64,000 bases of DNA from assembly GCF_024323335.1 (NCBI RefSeq), contig NC_066579.1:128176854-128240853 (forward strand), given 5' to 3'. This DNA is from Lathyrus oleraceus (Eukaryota; Streptophyta; Magnoliopsida; Fabales; Fabaceae). Of this stretch, positions 22,901 through 35,582 are shown piece after piece. The number at the start of each line of letters is the position of its first letter. Positions within the stretch are counted from its first letter, which is position 1. Made by a program: the position numbers and the translations under genes. Under the pieces are notes generated by a model. It was not told the origin of the DNA and did not search any database. It saw only the letters and a list, made by a program, of their open reading frames with translations.

Positions 22901-25507
22901 CTCACTCCACTTGCTTGCAGAAGAAGGATTGGATGCTTACAAGGTTGTGGATTCCTGGAGATTTGAATTTCAAAACAGTGGAAATTCAACCTCAAATTCA
23001 AAAGAATTTCTCAAGTTTATCCTTTGCAAAGTGAGGGTTTGAGATGGGGGATCAAAGCTGGTGCGAATGTGTGTGAAATTCTGAGCATATGGAGCTCTAA
23101 TTATAGGCTAAATCATTGATATTTGCACACTTGAAATCACTTCCCAAATTTGGTCATTGATGATGCATGAGTGTATGGGCGTGCATAGGCCCATAAAATC
23201 ATTGCCATAAGTCCACAAATGAATGTTGGATAGTCTGAATTCACTTTGGATTGCAAGGCAAGTGTGCATTTGGATTTGAAGTTTGGTCTTTGCCAAGTGA
23301 TGTCACCATGTTCATTCCATCTGCAACCTATGCATTCCTTGTCCAAAATGGATGAATTTTAGCTCTTTGGAAAGGTGAGATCAAGAGGAATAACTTTCAT
23401 ATTAAACACTTTTTTATTTGTAGCTTGGAACTTGGAGAAATTTGAGGTGGAAGTTTGGAAATTTTTGACATATCAAAATTTTTCTAAGTGTCAAGCCATA
23501 TGTCTCAATATTCCACCATGCTTAACTTTTTATATGAGCTTCAAATGAGAAAAGTGTCTGTATAAAAGTTGTATCTCTCTCAAAGACCTTCAAAATGGTC
23601 ACCAATTTCATGTCATTTGGATTTAAAATGATAGAGTTATGCATTTTTGAAGTTTGGAAAAATCACTTGATCAATGGTATAGGTCAAAAGTGACCTATAA
23701 TGTAACCTCATATCACATGCTCCAAAAAGTTGAATTAGCTTCCACTCAAAACATAAAAGTTGAAGTAGACACATTGAATTTAATTGTGCAACTTGGATAT
23801 CTTTCATCTCATAAAAATTGAGCAAGTTATGGCCTTGGGAAGTTGACTTTCAAATTAGGGTTTAGACAAAATGACCTATAATGTTTCAACATAGGAAATG
23901 ATTTTACAAGCAAAACTAGCTCTAGGTATTGAAATTCTGGTATCAGATATGAGATGTCGAAGGTAATGTCACGACACTAATATCTAAACAATACAAATAG
24001 GATAGAAGATAAAGAACAGTAATGCAATAGACACAAGCAATTGTTAACCCAGTTCGGTGCAAACTCACCTACGTCTGGGGGCTACCAAGCCAGGAAGGAA
24101 ATCCACTAAATAGAATCAGTTCAAAGACTCTCAGTAAACAACTTCAAGTTACAGTCTTTTCACCTAATCTCTACCCATGTGACTTCTACCTAAGAACTCT
24201 TAGATATGAGATCCTACTCACTCCCCCTCAATCACAACAGTGATATCAAACAAGAATTACAATGAAAAGAAGACACTCTTCAAAGACACATACTTGATCT
24301 TACTTAAAAGCTTCAATCAAGTAAACACATACTCATGCTTAAAAGCTTAGAGTGACAAATTACAACTCAAAAATCAGACCAATTCAATCATCTATGGATG
24401 AATTGAATGGCTTACAATTCACACGACCACACAAGACTAAAACCCTTATTCTTTCTCAATATTTCGTTCGATATTTCTTGTGTATAAAATCAGGTTTTCC
24501 ATGTCCTTTATATAGAAGCATTTGGCTGGGCTTGGACATCATAAAACCCTAAAACTATTTTCCATTCAAATCTTCTCATGACAGCTGATTAGATCTCTTT
24601 GGAAAATAAGTAAATTTGGTTGTAATTAATGATTGAATGCGCGTTTAAATCATCTTATCAATCATACATAGATTTGCATTAAAAACGCAATCACATAATA
24701 CATAACATTCAGACTGAATGTTCTGTATACAAATGTCATGACATCGGGTCTGACATCTCAGTAAAATCCTGCATAATCACCTTTTAAACATCCTGCAGAT
24801 ACAAGTTATCTTATGTCAAGACAACACATGTGACAACTTGTGAACACTCTAGGTTTTACCAAAATTGCTGCCAACACAAGAACTAACAGGTATCAACATG
24901 AAAGTTGTTTGGAATGTCATTTAGAGTAAGTTTTCTCTTGGAATCTTTTTCATATGGTGAAAATTGTAGGAGATAGGATCTAGGGAGACTTGGGTCTCAT
25001 CAGATGAATTCATCTGGCCAACCACCATCAACCAACTTGCTAAACTTCCAATTCTATTGACTTTCTTGGCTCATGGTAGATCACATATGCATAAGATGAT
25101 GAAATTTGAAGTGTCCCTTTAGAAATTTGATCAATTGGTGAGATAGCTTGTTGGAGAAGTTACTCAAGATACCCAGTCAAACTAGGGTTTCCAAGGCAAA
25201 TCACCCTCAAACTCTTGAAGAAAACTTGATCAATATAACTTGTAGAGAACATTGGGACTCATATATGATGCTCATAACCATTATTGGATCAATTCTTGGT
25301 TGTTCTCTTTGTTCATGAGGGTCTCAAACCCTAGATGTGAACTTGATGAATAAATGGAATCATGCCCTTCCTACAAAAGAGTTAGACAAATGCAAAGGCA
25401 TATTTTTGGTAATTTGGTTAGTGAAATGATAAAATACAAGTATGATATAATCACAAAGTGCTTGGTGACCTCTCCCAAAACAAACCGAATGAAAGAGGGG
25501 TAAGGAG
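19909..25507 (-). repeat. 3' LTR of Ogre B, with S3 inside and its U3 start deleted
   Basis: Starts with TGTAGCGAGAAATTC, the complement of the Ogre LTR end, and matches the D LTR for about 4.6 kb once S3 is removed. It ends at GGGGTAAGGAG (25507), where about 80 bases of LTR start and the polypurine tract are missing; the next base belongs to the internal 3' region. Confidence 0.85.
23930..24888 (-). mobile_element. Solo LTR S3, Ty1/copia-like
   Basis: A 959-bp insertion with duplication GGTAT (23925-23929 and 24889-24893). On the minus strand it starts TGTTAGTTCTTGTGTTGG and ends CCAGAATTTCA. It contains CCGAACTGGGTTAACAATTGC-type sequence, common near the 3' end of copia LTRs, and a TATA-like TATATAAAGG near 24506-24516 on the minus strand. 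The empty site is present at 43690-43700. No ORF. Confidence 0.75.
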
Positions 25508-25579
25508 ATAAACGTCAACGCAGGAGGAGCGGAAATCTATTATCTACTACCTGTTACTGGGTAAGGAGATAATAAAGAT

Positions 25580-26705
25580 CTGACAGAAGAACATCCGTCA
25601 TCGGTTAGGATGAACATATCAAGGATGACTCACTGAGGACCACCAGGAGGGAGCATTCATTACCGGTTACTGGGTAAGAATAGCCTTGTTGGGAAAAACT
25701 GTAGAAAATAGGATTTACAACTACCAGTTACTGGGCAGCAAACCAAGGGTGAGAGTATCCGTCATCGGTTAGGATGAACATATCAAGGATAAACTCAACA
25801 GGGAAGAAAATCCGTCACCGGTTAAGATGAACATGTCAAGCATAGACTTGCTTGTAAATGCCAAGGAGGATACCCGTCATCGGTTAGGATGAACATATAA
25901 AAGATATACCAACTGAACAAAAAGGGTAGGAATTACATCTATCGAAAGCTGGATAGAAAACCGTTGGAGAGAAAATTCGTCACCGGTTAGGATGAACATA
26001 TCAAGGATAGACTCTGTGAGGGGACAAAGTAGGATTTACAACTACCGGTTACTGGGTATAAAACCAATCAAAGAGAAAATCCGTCACCGGTTAAGGTGAA
26101 CATATCAAGGATAAACTCTGAAAATGGGGAAAAAAATAGGATTTACAACTACTGGTTACTGGGTAGAAAACCAATCAAAGAGAAAATCCGTCACCGGTTA
26201 AGATGAACATATCAAGGACAAACTCTGAAAAAGGGGATAAAGTGGGATTTACAACTACCTTTTTACTGGGTAGAATACCGACCAAAGAGAAAATCCATCA
26301 CCGGTTAGGATGAACATATCAAGGATAAACTCTGATGAGTAGCAAAAATAGGGATTATATCTATCAGTTACTGGATAGAATACCATAGAAGAGAAAATTC
26401 GTCACCGGTTAGGATGAACATATCAAGGATAGACTCCACACAGGGGAAAAGTAGGATTTACAACTACCGGTTACTGGGTAGAAAACCACAAGGAGAAGAA
26501 AACCCGTCACCGGTTAAGATGAACATATCAAGGATTAACTCTCTGAGGAACAAAATAGGGATTACAACTACCTTTTTACTGGGTAGAATACCAAAAATGA
26601 GAATATCCGTCACTGGTTAAAGTGAACATATCAAGGATAGACTCAGGCAGGGGAAAGAAAGATATCCATCACCGGTTAGGATGAACATATCAAGGATATA
26701 CTTCT
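25580..26705. repeat. Ogre 3' UTR minisatellite in B
   Basis: Twelve copies of CGGTTAGGATGAACATATCA, or close variants, each followed by AGGATAGACTC-like sequence. Those between about 25977 and 26605 recur every 101-109 bases and alternate with ACTACCGGTTACTGGGTAGA. The array lies in the untranslated region downstream of integrase. Tandem arrays at this place in Ogre elements are reported to be a source of satellite DNA. Not CRISPR: the spacers are themselves repeated. Confidence 0.9.
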
Positions 26706-28331
26706 TGGGGACTCTACTGAGGAGAAAAAGGGGTACTTTTGTCGGGTATTGGGCAAGAATTAACAAACTGCAAACTAAGAAGAATATTACCAGTTACTGG
26801 GAATTAGACTCTTAGGGAACCAAAAGATCTATCTAGGTAAGAGCTAGAAAGAAACAATCAACCAAGACTCAACCCAATGAGGACATAACTCAAGGGGAGT
26901 AATCCAATCCAAAAAATCTACTGGAGAGGAAACTGAAATAACAACCATCCACGAGGAAACAACTCAGTGGGGAAACGAAAAAAGGTTAAAGTCTTTCTGC
27001 TTAAGGGGCTGACACCCTACAATTGAAGGAGGACAGACACCAGATTTGGTATGGGGATAAAATACCGCCATAACAGAGAATAAGAATCTCAAACAAATCA
27101 AATATGGAGATGCGAGATATGCAAATTATGAAATTATATGAATGTATATGTATATATGATGGTTATGCTGACAAGACGATCACAAAGGATACAGAGGTGT
27201 CGCAAAGAATTTGAACCATCGGTACAATCCTCAGTCAATCCACAAAATATGGAGACAACTGCTGGAGAATAGAGAGATCAACATCCCAAAGGTTCAAACC
27301 TAACCGGGGAAGGAGGAGATCTGCTGAGGATAGAACAACCAATTTGTGGGGAATTTTAGGTCAACACCATGAAAATGGGAGACAACCCTACAGAGAATAA
27401 TCATAACAAAAGTTGCTCAAAAACCAGGAGGAAACTCTGACTGGGAGCAAGTTGAATAGCGATTGGTGGGGACACCAAAGCGATCCACTAGGGAAGATCA
27501 ACCATCTCTGAAGATCAACCCTGCTGAGGAAATACGAACTTCGTTGGGAAAGGCAGAAACTCAATCGGGGAAAACAACATGCCACAGGGTATCTGAATCA
27601 ACCAAATCAGCTGGGGATAAAGAAATTCCACTGAGGATCAAACACTCCACCAAGGAACTGAATCAACACTAATGTCTAGGGATACCCAAAGGGTTAACTG
27701 CTTGGGGAACCTCTGATGCTTCACACTTAAGGACTTGCTATCCATTGAAATGTTGTTGATATTCCTTTTAATTGCTTTGAAAAATTATTGCTTTTATATA
27801 TTAAAGAAAACTTGATTTTGATTTAAAAACTTTAATTTCAAAATGATCATAATAAAATTTAAAACTATTGGCTGAAGTAAATAAGAGTAGAAACAATTTG
27901 GATAAAAGCTCAACTTTATTTAATAGAATGGTAGTCTGTAAATGACAAGACTCCATAGATTTTACAAAGTTGAAAATGGTAATTTACATGGAAAGGTGTT
28001 ACATTGAATACAAATGATCCTTAATCCCTCTACCAACTCTTGATACTCACTGTGCTCTTGACCGCTGCGGAGATGAACTGATGTCAACCCTTATGCTCAA
28101 ACAAGCCTTCAAAACACTGAAGATCAGCAGAATGCAGTTACTTGCCATAATCCCTAATTTTTGCATAAGTTTCCCCAAGGTTGGGTACTCAACTTATCGG
28201 GAAATTCTTTCTGTTTTATGTCTCTAATTTTTGCCTGGATCGCCCTTTCGGGTTTTCAATCCACCGAGACGCTCATTTTTGCCTAAGCCGCCCTTTCGGG
28301 TTTTCAACTTAGCGAGTTGTGCTTTTCTTTT
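26706..28331 (-). other. Ogre B 3' untranslated region between minisatellite and integrase
   Basis: Non-coding and purine-rich on the plus strand (26760-27700), with many degenerate GGGGA-containing short units, then AT-rich to 28180. It is colinear with 48770-50350 in C. Two copies of GCCCTTTCGGGTTTTCAA occur near 28240 and 28290. No gene is seen. Confidence 0.6.
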
Positions 28332-29442
28332 TTAGGCGGAGTATTTCTTGACTGCATCTGCGTTCACAGGACGAGTGAACTCTTCACCATCCATAGTTCT
28401 AAGAATCAATGCACCGCCTGAAAAGGCTCTCTTAACAACATATGAGCCTTCGTAATTAGGAGTCCACTTTCCTCTAGAATCTGGCTTGAATGTCAAAATC
28501 TTCTTGAGCACAAGGTCACCTTCTCTGAACACTCGAGGTCTGACCTTCTTATCAAAAGCCTTTTTCATTCTCTGCTGATATAATTGACCATGACACATGG
28601 CAGTTAATCTCTTCTCTTCAATCAAATTCAACTGGTCAAACCTGGTCTGAAACCATTCAACTTCAGTCAACTTGGCTTCCATGAGCACACGCAATGAAGG
28701 AATCTCAACCTCTACGGGGAGCACTGCTTCCATACCATATACAAGAGAGAAAGAGGTTGCCCTTGTTGAAGTGAGGGACGGATGTACGATACCCATGCAA
28801 AGCAAATGGGAGCATCTCATGCCAATCCTTATATGTGACAACCATCTTCTGAATAATCTTCTTAATGTTCTTGTTCGCAGCTTCAATAACCCCATTCATC
28901 TTGGGTTTGTAGGGAGAAGAGTTATGATGTGCAATCTTGAAGTCTTCGCAAAGAGCTTCCACCATATTGTTATTCAAGTTTGATCCATTATCAGTAATGA
29001 TCTTACTTGGCACACCATAACGGCATATGATCTGATTCTATATAAACCTTACAACAACTTGCTTGGTCACGTTTGCATACGATGCCGCTTCAACCCATTT
29101 GGTGAAGTAATCAATTGCCACTAAAATGAAACGATGTCCATTTGAAGCTTTGGGCTCAGTCATCCCAATCATATCAAATCCCCACACGGAGAAGGGCCAT
29201 GGGGAAGAAATAACATTCAATAGTGTCGGAGGAACATGGATCTTATCAGCATATATTTGACACTTGGGGCATTTCTTCACAAATTTGCAACAGTCAGATT
29301 CCATTGTCAGCCAATAGTAACCTGCTCGCAACATCTTCTTTGCCATTGCATGTCCATTGGAATGAGTACCAAAGGAACCTTCATGCACTTCGGTCATCAA
29401 CAAGTTTGCTTCGTGTCTACCCACGCATCTGAGCAAAACCAT
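28332..29442 (-). pseudogene. pol: Integrase of Ogre B, frameshifted
   Basis: Integrase inserts element cDNA into the host genome. Zinc-binding part: GSFGTHSNGHAMAKKML...CKFVKKCPKC (about 29400-29260). The core keeps the three acidic residues in WGFDMIGM, ITDNGSNL and NGVIEAANKN. The C-terminal part has LVLKKILTFKPDSRGKWTPNYEG and ends AVKKYSA at 28332. Lesions: an in-frame TAG near 29038 and one extra base near 28777 (GAGGG against GCGG in C), which shifts the frame in the stretch GYRTSV. Confidence 0.8.
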
Positions 29443-30688
29443 GTCAAAGTTTCTCTTGTACAGTATATATTCAAGTAGAAATTACCGGCTAATCTTCTCA
29501 AAGTCTTCTTATCTTTCAAAGATGCCCCAGGCGAGTAAATCTGACTTTGGAGGAAACATTTGATGTCGTAATACCACGACTTCTCGTCTTTAATCTCTTC
29601 AACAGCAAACACATGATCTGGCCTATCAAGACGCATCACAAATAAATTGGGCACTTCATTCCAATACTTCACTACAATCATTGACGCCAATCTCGAGGGA
29701 TATGATGAAATTCAACCTTTGTAAAGAAAGTTGAAATCCTCCTCGCATAATCTCTATACGGTACTAAACCGGGTTGATTTATCTCCCATTCTCCTTTGAT
29801 CTGATTCACAACCAAGGCCGAATCACCGAAGACATCCAAATACTTGATTCTGAGATTCATGGCCTCTTCAAGCCCCATAATGCAAGCTTCATATTCTGCC
29901 ATGTTGTTTGTACACTTAAAAGTCAATCTAGCTGTAAATGGTAGATGCGTTCCTTGAGGAGTAATAATCACTGCCCCAATTCCATTTCCATATTGATTAA
30001 CAGCTCCATCAAATATCATGCCTCAACGGAAACCAAGTTTTGGCCCTTCTTCAAGCAATGGTTCATCACAATCTTTCATTTTCAAGTACAAAATCTCTTC
30101 ATCTGTAAAATCATACTGCACTGATTGATAATCTTCAATTGGTTGGTGAGCCAAATGGTCAGCCAAGATATTACCTTTGATCGCTTTCTGAGATCGGTAC
30201 TCGATATCATACTCTGATAACAACATATGCCAACGGGCAATTCTCCCAGTTAAAGCAGGCTTCTCAAATATATACTTGATTGGATCCATTTTGGATATCA
30301 ACCAAGTGGTATGATTCAACATATACTGACGCAGACGCTTAGCAACCCAAGCCAATGCGCAACAAGTTTTCTCAAGCATAGAATACCAAGTCTCATAGTC
30401 GGTGAACTTCTTACTGAGGTAGTAAATTGCAAATTATTTCTTTCCAGTATCATCTTGTTGACCAAGAACATAACCCATACTATCTTCTAGCACAGTCAAA
30501 TACATGATCAACGGTCTTCCTTCAACAGGGGGAGACAAAATTGGAGGTTCAAGCAAATATTCTTTGATACTGTCAAAAGCTTTTTGGCAGTCTTCGGTCC
30601 AATCACAAGACTGATCTTTCTGAAGAAGCTTGAATATAGGCGCACATGTGGCAATCATGTGGGAAATGAATCTGGAAATATAATTCAA
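29443..30688 (-). pseudogene. pol: Two RNase H regions of Ogre B pol
   Basis: 30688-30023 is the gypsy-type connection/RNase H region, whose usual catalytic CDAS is replaced by LTVLEDS. From 30019 a second RNase H follows with FDGAVN, NNMAEYEACI, GDSALVVNQI and IPRD, carrying the Asp-Glu-Asp catalytic set; Tat-clade elements are known to have gained such an archaeal-like RNase H. Stops are seen near 30434 and 30020. About 32 bases are lost near 29690 (PRD-ENRMADALV in C) and four bases near 29470, both breaking the frame. Confidence 0.75.
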
Positions 30689-30736
30689 GCGGCCGAGAAA
30701 ACCTCTGACCTACTTCTCAATTTTTGGTGCACGCAT

Positions 30737-31760
30737 CTATCGTATTGCTTTGACCTTGGCAAGATCAACTTCAATACCCTTCTCGCTGACAATAAAGCCC
30801 AACAATTTACCAGAACGAACACCAAAAGTACATTTATTGGGATTCAAGCGGAGTTTATACTTCCTCAAACGCTGGAATAGCTTCAACAAATGCTCAACAT
30901 GTTCCTCTTTATTAATTAATTTAGCAATCATGTCATCGACATATACTTCAATCTCTTTATGCATCATATCATGAAAAAGAGTAGTCATTGCTCTCTGGTA
31001 AGTTGCACCAGCATTCTTTAAACCGAAAGGCATCACTCTATAAAAGAATGTTCCCCGGGGTGTAATGAATGTGGTCTTCTCCATATCTTCGGGTGCCATT
31101 TTGATCTGATTATATCCGGAAAATCCATCCATAAACGAAAAGACTTTGAATTTAGCAGTATTGTCTACCAACATATCAATGTGTGGCAGAGGGAAATCAT
31201 CTTTCGGACTGGCTTCATTCAAATCTCTATAATCAACACACATGCGGACTTTTCCATCTTTCTTCAGCACTAGCACAATATTGGCCACCCATTGCGGATA
31301 CTCAGCGGTTACAAGGAAACCGGCATCAATCTGCTTTTGCACTTCCTCTTTGATCTTCATAGCCATATCAGGATGCGTTCTTCTCAACTTCTGCTTGACT
31401 GGCAGGCATTTTGGCTTCAACGACAATCTATGTTCCACAATCTCAGAATCCAACCCAAGCATGTCTTGATAGGAACAAGCAAACACATTTGAATACTCTC
31501 GAAGAATATCAATCAACCCCTTCTTAGCATCTGGACACAGTCGAGACCCAATCTTGACTTCCTTCACATCATCTTTGGCACCCAAGTTGACTAGCTCAAT
31601 CTGCTCTTCAAATGGATGAATAATCTTTTCATCTTGCTCAAGAAGATGAGACAATTCATCACTCACTTCTACATCACTTTCCTCCTCGGCCTCAAACACA
31701 GGGAATTCAAAATTTGGAGAAGGAGAAGGATCATTGTATTCAATGGGGTTAGGAACCAAC
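30737..31760 (-). CDS. pol: Reverse transcriptase exon of Ogre B
   Basis: Starts at the intron acceptor (31760) with LVPNPIEYNDPSPSPNFEF. The first 100 residues are the acidic leader. Reverse transcriptase motifs follow in order: VRMCVDYRDLNEASPKDDFP, MDGFSGYNQIKMAPEDMEKT, VMPFGLKNAGATYQRAM and the catalytic YVDDMIAK (near 30930-30945), then LGFIVSEKGIEVD. It copies element RNA into DNA. The 340-residue exon is open to a stop at 30737, after which two further stops occur before the next open stretch. Of the Ogre copies here only this one keeps YVDD. Confidence 0.85.
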
Positions 31761-32013
31761 CTGCATAATAATTTGATATTTTAATTTTAGAGAAGTGAAT
31801 TTGTGACCAAATATTATGCAGGTGAACAAATATATTGTTTGTTTATGTTTTTTGTGATTACCATTTTTCAGAATAAAGCAAAAAGTAAAAATAAACATCA
31901 AAGATGTGGATGAATATAATTAATTTTATTGATGATAAATTTAAAATGCCCAAACAATGTTCACTTCTCCCTTAAGCATAGGAGAGGGATTTTTAAAACA
32001 TAAAAGCAATTAC
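31761..32013 (-). other. Predicted gag-pro/pol intron of B
   Basis: Donor TCTAA|GTAATT (GT at 32013-32012) and acceptor TTATGCAG ending at 31761. Splicing out 253 bases joins HRSK and LVPNPIEY in frame. The sequence is colinear with the introns of D and C. Confidence 0.75.
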
Positions 32014-33434
32014 TTAGATCGATGCAAAATAACAAGAATATCAACGGCAATCCAATTGTTGCATGTCTTTCCATGCGTTACAAAGTTGGTGCAGTCTTCC
32101 TCTTCGTTATCCTCTAGCACAGTAGCTAAGTGTTGTTCATTTCCATGAATGAACCCTCCGCTACAGAACCTAAGTTGCATATCTTCATATCTAATAGTTG
32201 ATGAGCCTTTCTGGAACCCCAAACCGGTTCTACCTTTGTTGTCGGAGACCTCTACCATGCGCCCCCACTGATCAACAACACCTTCTTCAACAATTTTCTG
32301 AGCATCTTTCAACGAGGACATAGGTTCCCCAACTCTCTTCTTAGAAGCAATAGATAAGGCTTGAAACGGAGTTCCAACCTCGTCCTCAACTTCAACATAC
32401 GAGAAAGATGACAGATGGCTAACCAACAGCGCCTTCTCTCCTCCAACAATCACAAGCTTGCCATTCTAGACAAATTTCAATTTCTGATGCAGAGTGGAGG
32501 TAACGGCCCCTGCCTCATGAATCCATGGCCTTCCCAATAAATAGCTATAGGCTGGGTGGATATCCATTACTTGAAAAGTAATTTGAAAATCACTCGGACC
32601 TATCTTGACTGGAAGGTCCACTTCACCAATTACTGTTTTGCGCGAACCATCAAAAGCTTTGACGATTACATCACTATACCTCATGGGCGCTCCTTGGTAA
32701 GATAGCTTCGACAAAGTTGACTTCTGAAGCACATTGAGTGACGAACCGATGTCAACAAGCACATTTGGCAAAGCATCTTCCTTATAGTTCATTGAAATAT
32801 GCAAAGCCAGGTTATGATTTCTTCCCTCCTCAGGGAGTTCTTCATCGCAGAAGCTTAAATTATTGCATGAAGTGATGTTAGCCACGATGTGATCAAACTG
32901 ATCCACGGTAACATCATGCTCTACATATGCTTGTTCAAGAACTCTATGTAGTGCTTCTCTATGGGCTTCGGAATTCAAAAGCAAAGACAACACTGAGATT
33001 TTTGAGGGAGTTTGGAGCAACTGCTCTACCACATTAAATTCGCTTCTCTTTATCAATCGGAGTACCTCATCATCATCATTGGCTTTCAAGTTGCTGGATT
33101 CACCAGACTTATCTTTTGAACAACCAACTGGATCTACATTAGACACCTCCGCCTTCTTACCAACAATTATTTCCTCTTTTCTTTCTAGGAACACCGGCCC
33201 AAACACTCGACCACTGCGGGTCACCTTCGTAACATCGGCAATGCTCACTACTGAACTAGTCGTAGGTAACATGATCTCTTGACCATTATTTATCATTGTA
33301 GCATTGTACTGGTACGGTACAGCCTTATCAGGTGAATACAGGACTAGGCCCGCTAACCGTATTACCAACAACGATATTGATCTTTGACTGACATTATTAT
33401 TATTGTTGTTATCATATTGAATTACCAACCGCTC
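32014..33434 (-). pseudogene. pro: Protease region of Ogre B
   Basis: The retroviral-type aspartic protease that would mature the polyprotein. The active-site motif reads DIGSSLNVL (DIG codons near 32746-32754) where D has DTGSS; loss of the conserved Thr should impair it. FDGSRKTVIGEVDLP, FQVMDIHPAYSYLLGRPWIHEAG and the G-patch-like SDNKGRTGLGF (near 32230) follow. A stop is present at 32463-32465 (KFV-stop-NGKLVIVGG). The exon ends HRSK at the intron donor. All parts are in the same frame as gag. Confidence 0.8.
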
Positions 33435-35276
33435 TTACTGCTTGAAAACGGGCACTATGACATTGACGTCGTCATCTACATGACGAGATTGAACAATTTG
33501 GATCATGCCTTCATCCATCAGATGTTGGATGTCCCTTTTCACTATATCACACCCTCTTGGGTTCACACTACAAATAACACAACCATCATGGTCATGTTCA
33601 CAGTCACTCACCAAACAGATATCCTTGTGCATTTGCACCAAAGATCTTCGGATAAACCGGACGTCCAAAACCTTGAATTCTCCAGGACAACCGTCCACCA
33701 TATTCACTGAAGATTTCCCATGAGCGGGAAAAGGGTTCGCTTTCACATTTGGCGCGCGGTCCTCAAAGGACACCATACCACTCTTCATAAGCTTTTGAAC
33801 CTCATACTTCAGTGGATAGCAATTTTTAATATCGTGTCCGGGTGCTCCTTTATGAGAAGCACAATGGAGCTCAGGTTTATACCACCAGGGAAGTGGTTTT
33901 GGGATCTACAGTGGGTTCCTTGGTTGAATTAAGTTCTTGAGAACTAGCGAGGGATACATCTCTGCATACGACATAGGAATTGGGTCAAAAGATACCTTCT
34001 TCCTCTCAAAGTTCTGCTGATGATGATTGTTGTTGGTATTATTGTTGTTGTAGGTGTTTGTTCTTTGTTGCGGTTGTTGTTGTTGACGTTGATGTTGTTG
34101 TTGTTGAATTGGTGTTGCTTGTTGATTAGAAAATATCGGAATTACTGATGACACTTGATAATGATGATGTTGACGGGGTGGTGGATTTCTTCTGATCTAA
34201 TGCCTCCTCTGCCTCCCACTGATTACTGCGTTGGTCTCACTATCCTTCTTCTTACCAAAGTTTCTACCATATCTCTTGCTTATTGACGCTTCATCTCTTG
34301 ACAACTGTCCCTCACAGACTCCTTCCTCAAGTCTCATCCCCATGTTTACCATTTCGATAAAATCACTAGAGGCACTAATGATCATGCGTTCATAATAAAA
34401 TTAACTCAAGGTTTTCAAGAAGATCTTTGTCATTTCCTTCTCCTCCAAAGGAGGAGTGATCTGGGCAGTCAACTCCCTCCATCTTTGTGCGTACTCTTTA
34501 AATGTCTCTTTGTCTTTTTGAGACATAGACTTCAACTGGTATCTTTCCGGCGCCATGTTCACAAAAGCCTCTCCCAAGTCGTTGAAAGTGTGAATGCTTG
34601 CACTATCCAACCCCATGTACCAACAGAGTGCAGCACCAGTCAGGCTATCTTGGAAATAGTGAATAAGTAATTGATCATTATTTGTCTGAGTTAACATCTT
34701 GCGAGCATACATCACAAGATGACTGAGCGGACAAGAGTTCCCCTTATACTTTTCAAAGTCATGCACTTTGAACTTCACCGGGAGTTTGACATTGGGCACC
34801 AAACATAACTCGACAACACTCTTCCCAAACAGATCTTTACCTCTCAGCGTCTTCAATTCCTTACGTAGCTCAAGAAACTGATCTTTCATTTCGTCCATCT
34901 TCTCATAAACATCCGGACCCTCAGACGGCTCGGAATGATAGATGGTATCCTCTACGCGAGGCAAAGTATGCACAACGGGAGGTGGAACGGACATGACTGG
35001 GCTAGATGCCAACATGGAAGCAAATGTAGGCGCAAAGCCTTCGGGCACAAAGTTGGGTGGAATTCCCCACGGGAATCCGGAAGGCATATTCGGCACGAAG
35101 TGGGCGGTAACAGCAGGCACGGTAGAGGTAGCCACCTCTGAAATAACAGTCCTCGTGGGAGGAGTTATGGGTGTTAGAGAAGCTTGGTTCTGAGCAGCAA
35201 GAACTGACTCCATCATAGCAGTCAGACGGGCGATCTCGTCCTTCAACTCTCTGTTCACTTGCTCCAAATGTTCCAT
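33435..35276 (-). pseudogene. gag: Gag of Ogre B
   Basis: Starts MEHLEQVNRELKDEIARLTAMMESV (coiled coil), then a Pro-rich stretch. The Retrotrans_gag core (KFKVHDFEKYKG, YFQDSLTGAALCWYMGLD, FKEYAQRWRELTA) lies at about 34850-34400. A Gln/Asn-rich linker (34150-34040) and CASHKGAPGHDIKNC (near 33850) follow. Stops at 34401, 34197, 33906 and 33435 are all in one frame with no frameshift, so the copy has decayed by point mutation. The ATG of MSHW in D is GTG here, which favours MEHLEQ as the conserved start. Confidence 0.8.
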
Positions 35277-35582
35277 GATTTTCTAATGATTGGCTCGGGT
35301 ATTGTACCGGTGAGTCAGCTTGGCTAAAGCACAGAAGAAACACCAATAAGACACCTGGCGAAAACCTGCTTATGAAAATGATGCATGAAATATAATGCTT
35401 GATTATTTTTATTTTCAAGGAACTTACTATATCATTTATAAATATATAAAATTTAAATGGCAATTGCAACAATTTCATATGACCAAAAATCTCTTTTTAT
35501 TTATATAAACTGGAAGGATTACACTAAGTACAATTTTAGAAACCAGAAGAAAAAGATACAAGAGAAAAGGAAACTAGTCATC

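Noticed and set aside
25577..26705. CRISPR-like look of regularly spaced repeats
   Set aside because: The spacers are repeated too, units are imperfect, and the context is a plant retrotransposon.
27388..27672. Overlapping ORFs in the purine-rich 3' region of B
   Set aside because: They are not preserved at the equivalent place in C (about 49440-49690) and lie in untranslated sequence.
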